Source: Guptibacillus hwajinpoensis (GTDB lineage Bacteria; Bacillota; Bacilli; Bacillales; Guptibacillaceae). Taken from it: a DNA stretch of 64,000 nucleotides. This document shows positions 62,658 through 64,000 of this stretch, one piece after another. Where the stretch lies: NCBI RefSeq assembly GCF_020171785.1, contig NZ_JAIVAE010000006.1:186001-250000 (forward strand), written 5' to 3'. A program made the translations under genes and the position numbers. The notes beneath the pieces are model-generated. The model was given only the letters and a program-made list of their open reading frames with translations, was not told where the DNA came from and did not search any database. Each line of letters opens with the position of its first letter. The stretch's first letter is position 1.

Positions 62658-62759
62658 GAATTGTAGTGAAACGCTAATATAACGACTACACTCGTAGAAG
62701 CTTAAGTGCCGATACTTCTGGACGTGGGTTCGACTCCCACCGTCTCCACCAAATACATA
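62658..62759 (+). repeat. Attachment site attR (102-bp direct repeat, second copy)
   Basis: Second copy of the ssrA 3' segment, including the T-arm and CCA. Without the 5' part it cannot make tmRNA. Immediately after it lies the native ssrA terminator. The 202-bp stretch 62456-62657 before it shows no gene. Confidence 0.93.
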
Positions 62760-62777
62760 TTTGGTGGTTTTTTATTT
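62746..62777 (+). terminator. Native ssrA terminator, displaced by the island
   Basis: CCACCAAATA / TATTTGGTGG, a perfect inverted repeat with two central bases, followed by TTTTTTATTT. Its left arm begins at the CCA end of the tmRNA sequence. In the intact ssrA at 52208 only the left arm remains. Confidence 0.88.
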
Positions 62778-62807
62778 GGAAAAAATCATAGCATATAGGA
62801 ACCCTTG

Positions 62808-62837
62808 GCCCACCCTTTGACGGACTGGGCTTTTTTT
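62808..62837 (+). terminator. Second plus-strand terminator beyond attR
   Basis: GCCCA / TGGGC stem with a 13-nt loop and seven T. It converges on the minus-strand DUF4188 gene. Confidence 0.55.
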
Positions 62838-63333
62838 AACGTGATTTTCCTTCCTCGGTATACTTTTTATTCAGACGCTTATTGAAAGAGTCAGCTTGTG
62901 GAGTGACCTTAATCGATCCTAGCGCTTTTCCTAAGCCAAATACGGGCATGTTACCATAAAGACTTTCGTAATGAGAGTTCGGAAGGACATATGTTTCGTG
63001 GTAGATCCCAACAGCACGGTTGTTTCCAATTTTTTGATTAAAGTTCTTCCATGCTTTTAGATGGGCTTGTCCATGCGCATATTGACGGAGATCTTCAGAA
63101 GAGCGCCAGTATTGAAGAAGTAGCGTTGTTCGGAAGCTAAAGAAATTTTCCATTGAGAGGCAACCTAACTGCTTGTTAATGCTAAGTTCACGAATCATAC
63201 CAGGCATCGCAAGAAAAACGGGTAGCCACTTATGCACAGCCCACCATTGATTGATTCGCATTCCAATGAGAAAGACGACAACATCCTGTCCTTTATCTAC
63301 CGTGTAGCGCCCTTTGAATACTTGATTTGCCAT
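62836..63333 (-). CDS. DUF4188 domain-containing protein
   Basis: 165 residues. Resembles the DUF4188 family, which has a dimeric alpha/beta-barrel like that of small monooxygenases: FKGRYTVDKGQDVVVFLIGM, QYWRSSEDLRQYAHGQAHLK, NNRAVGIYHETYVLP. Function uncharacterised; often next to a PadR or MarR regulator, as here. ATG 63333 behind AAGGAGG; upstream in-frame codons to 63366 cover that site. It starts 13 bp after the padR-type gene, so they form a two-gene operon, perhaps a detoxification or heme/redox response. Confidence 0.8.
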   Translation of the reverse strand: MANQVFKGRYTVDKGQDVVVFLIGMRINQWWAVHKWLPVFLAMPGMIRELSINKQLGCLSMENFFSFRTTLLLQYWRSSEDLRQYAHGQAHLKAWKNFNQKIGNNRAVGIYHETYVLPNSHYESLYGNMPVFGLGKALGSIKVTPQADSFNKRLNKKYTEEGKSR

Positions 63334-63346
63334 TTCTCTTTCCTCC

Positions 63347-63886
63347 TTAAAGTACGTTTTTAGCATTCATCACCCAATCATTAGCTGCTTCCGTTGTCCG
63401 TATTCCATAATCCAATGTGAGGAGCCAGAATTTTGCCTCTTCCTGATCACCGTAAGTCCCATATATCATTTCTTTAATTGCGTGATACGTATTCAGCCGT
63501 TCTTGAAGTTTTGAATGGTAATGATCTAATTGCTTTAAGGTTATTTCAGTGCTCTGATGATGACTGAAAAAAAGTTTAAGTAAAAGCTCATTTTTTTCTA
63601 CGCCGATTTCCTGAATAGGCGTTTCCATCCAGTCTTTAAGAGCCTCCCACCCCAAGGAGGTTAGTTGATATTCCTTTTTATCGGGCTTCCCTGACGTGCT
63701 CTCCTCTTGCACTGTAATGAGTTTTTCATCAAGGAGTTTTTTAAGGGTTGGATATATTTGTCCGTAGCTGATTTTCCAAAAATGATTTAAACTTCCATCC
63801 ATCATTTTCTTCATTGAATATCCCGTTTGACAACCAATTGTTAATAATCCAAGAATCGCATATTTCGTATGCATTTGCTTTTCCAC
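63347..63886 (-). CDS. PadR family transcriptional regulator
   Basis: 179 residues. N-terminal winged helix: TKYAILGLLTIGCQTGYSMK, FWKISYGQIYPTLKKLLDEK (recognition helix), then a beta-wing TSGKPDKKEYQLTSLGWEAL. C-terminal VirR-like dimerisation helices ~95-179 (LLKLFFSHHQSTEITLKQLD). PadR proteins repress neighbouring genes and respond to small molecules; the likely target is its own operon with the DUF4188 gene. GTG start with AGGATGTG upstream; ATG four codons later is an alternative. Confidence 0.9.
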   Translation of the reverse strand: MEKQMHTKYAILGLLTIGCQTGYSMKKMMDGSLNHFWKISYGQIYPTLKKLLDEKLITVQEESTSGKPDKKEYQLTSLGWEALKDWMETPIQEIGVEKNELLLKLFFSHHQSTEITLKQLDHYHSKLQERLNTYHAIKEMIYGTYGDQEEAKFWLLTLDYGIRTTEAANDWVMNAKNVL

Positions 63887-63908
63887 TTATTCACATCCTA
63901 TATCTTAT

Positions 63909-63937
63909 TGATACATATCATTTAGATATATCATATA
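63909..63937. promoter_or_regulatory. Candidate operator for the PadR-type regulator
   Basis: AT-rich imperfect dyads (GATACATATCA, then GATATATCATA) lie 20-50 bp upstream of the regulator start. An autoregulatory site is likely in this position, but the match is not to a fixed consensus. Confidence 0.35.
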
Positions 63938-64000
63938 GCATTTCCAAACAGATCAAAAGATAAAATTGTAATATTCCGATTTTTATCTTGATGCATAAAA

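Larger units (their letters stand above)
52115..62759. mobile_element. tmRNA-integrated genomic island with type I restriction-modification
   Basis: About 10.5 kb bounded by 102-bp direct repeats of the ssrA 3' end. The integrase gene lies directly inside attL. Cargo in order: a P-loop/HTH protein, a structured RNA, hsdR-hsdM-hsdS, a serine recombinase, and a minus-strand PLD nuclease protein. The interior looks more AT-rich than the flanking chromosome. I see no relaxase, capsid, terminase or conjugation genes. It is therefore a small integrative defence island, not a complete prophage or ICE. Confidence 0.92.

Noticed and set aside
62658-62759. A second tmRNA gene
   Set aside because: Only the 3' 94 nt are present; no 5' acceptor half or tag frame lies upstream. 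It is the attR copy.
52115-62759. Prophage or conjugative element
   Set aside because: No structural, lysis, terminase, relaxase or coupling-protein genes are present between the att repeats.

Overview
The window is about 64 kb of chromosome from a low-to-mid GC Gram-positive bacterium of the family Bacillaceae. The evidence is gene order (uvrBA, hprK-lgt-ppaX, the his operon, yvcI-rapZ-yvcK-whiA-crh, clpP, cggR-gapA-pgk-tpiA-gpmI-eno, secG-est-rnr-smpB-ssrA), strong AGGAGG-type ribosome binding sites, GTG and TTG starts, and Bacillus-type control sites (LexA/DinR box, sigma-W promoter, CcpA cre, CggR operator, CtsR operator, GlpP leaders). The genus cannot be fixed from sequence reading alone.

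Layout. 1-9084: tail of ctpB, minJ (cell division), a short Rok-like DNA-binding protein, an acyl-CoA thioesterase, csbA, a TauE/SafE permease, and SOS-controlled uvrB-uvrA. 9096-11009: a sigma-W driven envelope-stress operon (yvlA-, yvlB- and yvlD-like). 11153-16257: a complete glycerol regulon glpP-glpF-glpK-glpD with two antitermination leaders. 16390-20306: hprK-lgt-yvoD-ppaX-yvoF. 20310-22292: map and chaA on the minus strand. 22607-29024: histidine operon hisZGDBHAFI(E), with no hisC or hisJ. 29092-36366: small membrane protein, yvcD, trxB, then yvcI-rapZ-yvcK-whiA and crh. 36435-40078: clpP (minus), an unknown protein, tRNA-Arg(CCG), a holin-like small protein, rpoN (sigL) and a glutaredoxin-like protein. 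40098-47305: glycolytic operon cggR-gapA-pgk-tpiA-gpmI-eno under a complete CggR operator. 47613-52208: secG, est, rnr, smpB and ssrA (tmRNA).

52115-62759 is an integrated genomic island of about 10.5 kb, bounded by a perfect 102-bp direct repeat that copies the 3' end of ssrA. It carries a tyrosine integrase, a divergent P-loop/helicase-like protein with a C-terminal HTH, an apparently structured RNA ending in a strong terminator, a type I restriction-modification system (hsdR-hsdM-hsdS), a serine recombinase, and a minus-strand PLD-nuclease protein that may be an abortive-infection type effector. Integration moved the native tmRNA terminator to the far end of the island. The island supplies replacement hairpins just downstream of ssrA, one of which also pairs with the integrase ribosome binding site. 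Beyond the island the chromosome resumes with a DUF4188-type protein and its PadR-family regulator (both minus strand).

Two themes stand out. First, there is dense carbon control: HprK/PpaX/Crh, a cre site at glpF, CggR at gapA, and RapZ/YvcK/WhiA. Second, there is a defence island in tmRNA with unexplained parts. The best candidates for something undescribed are the P-loop/HTH protein with the adjacent structured RNA, and the PLD protein.
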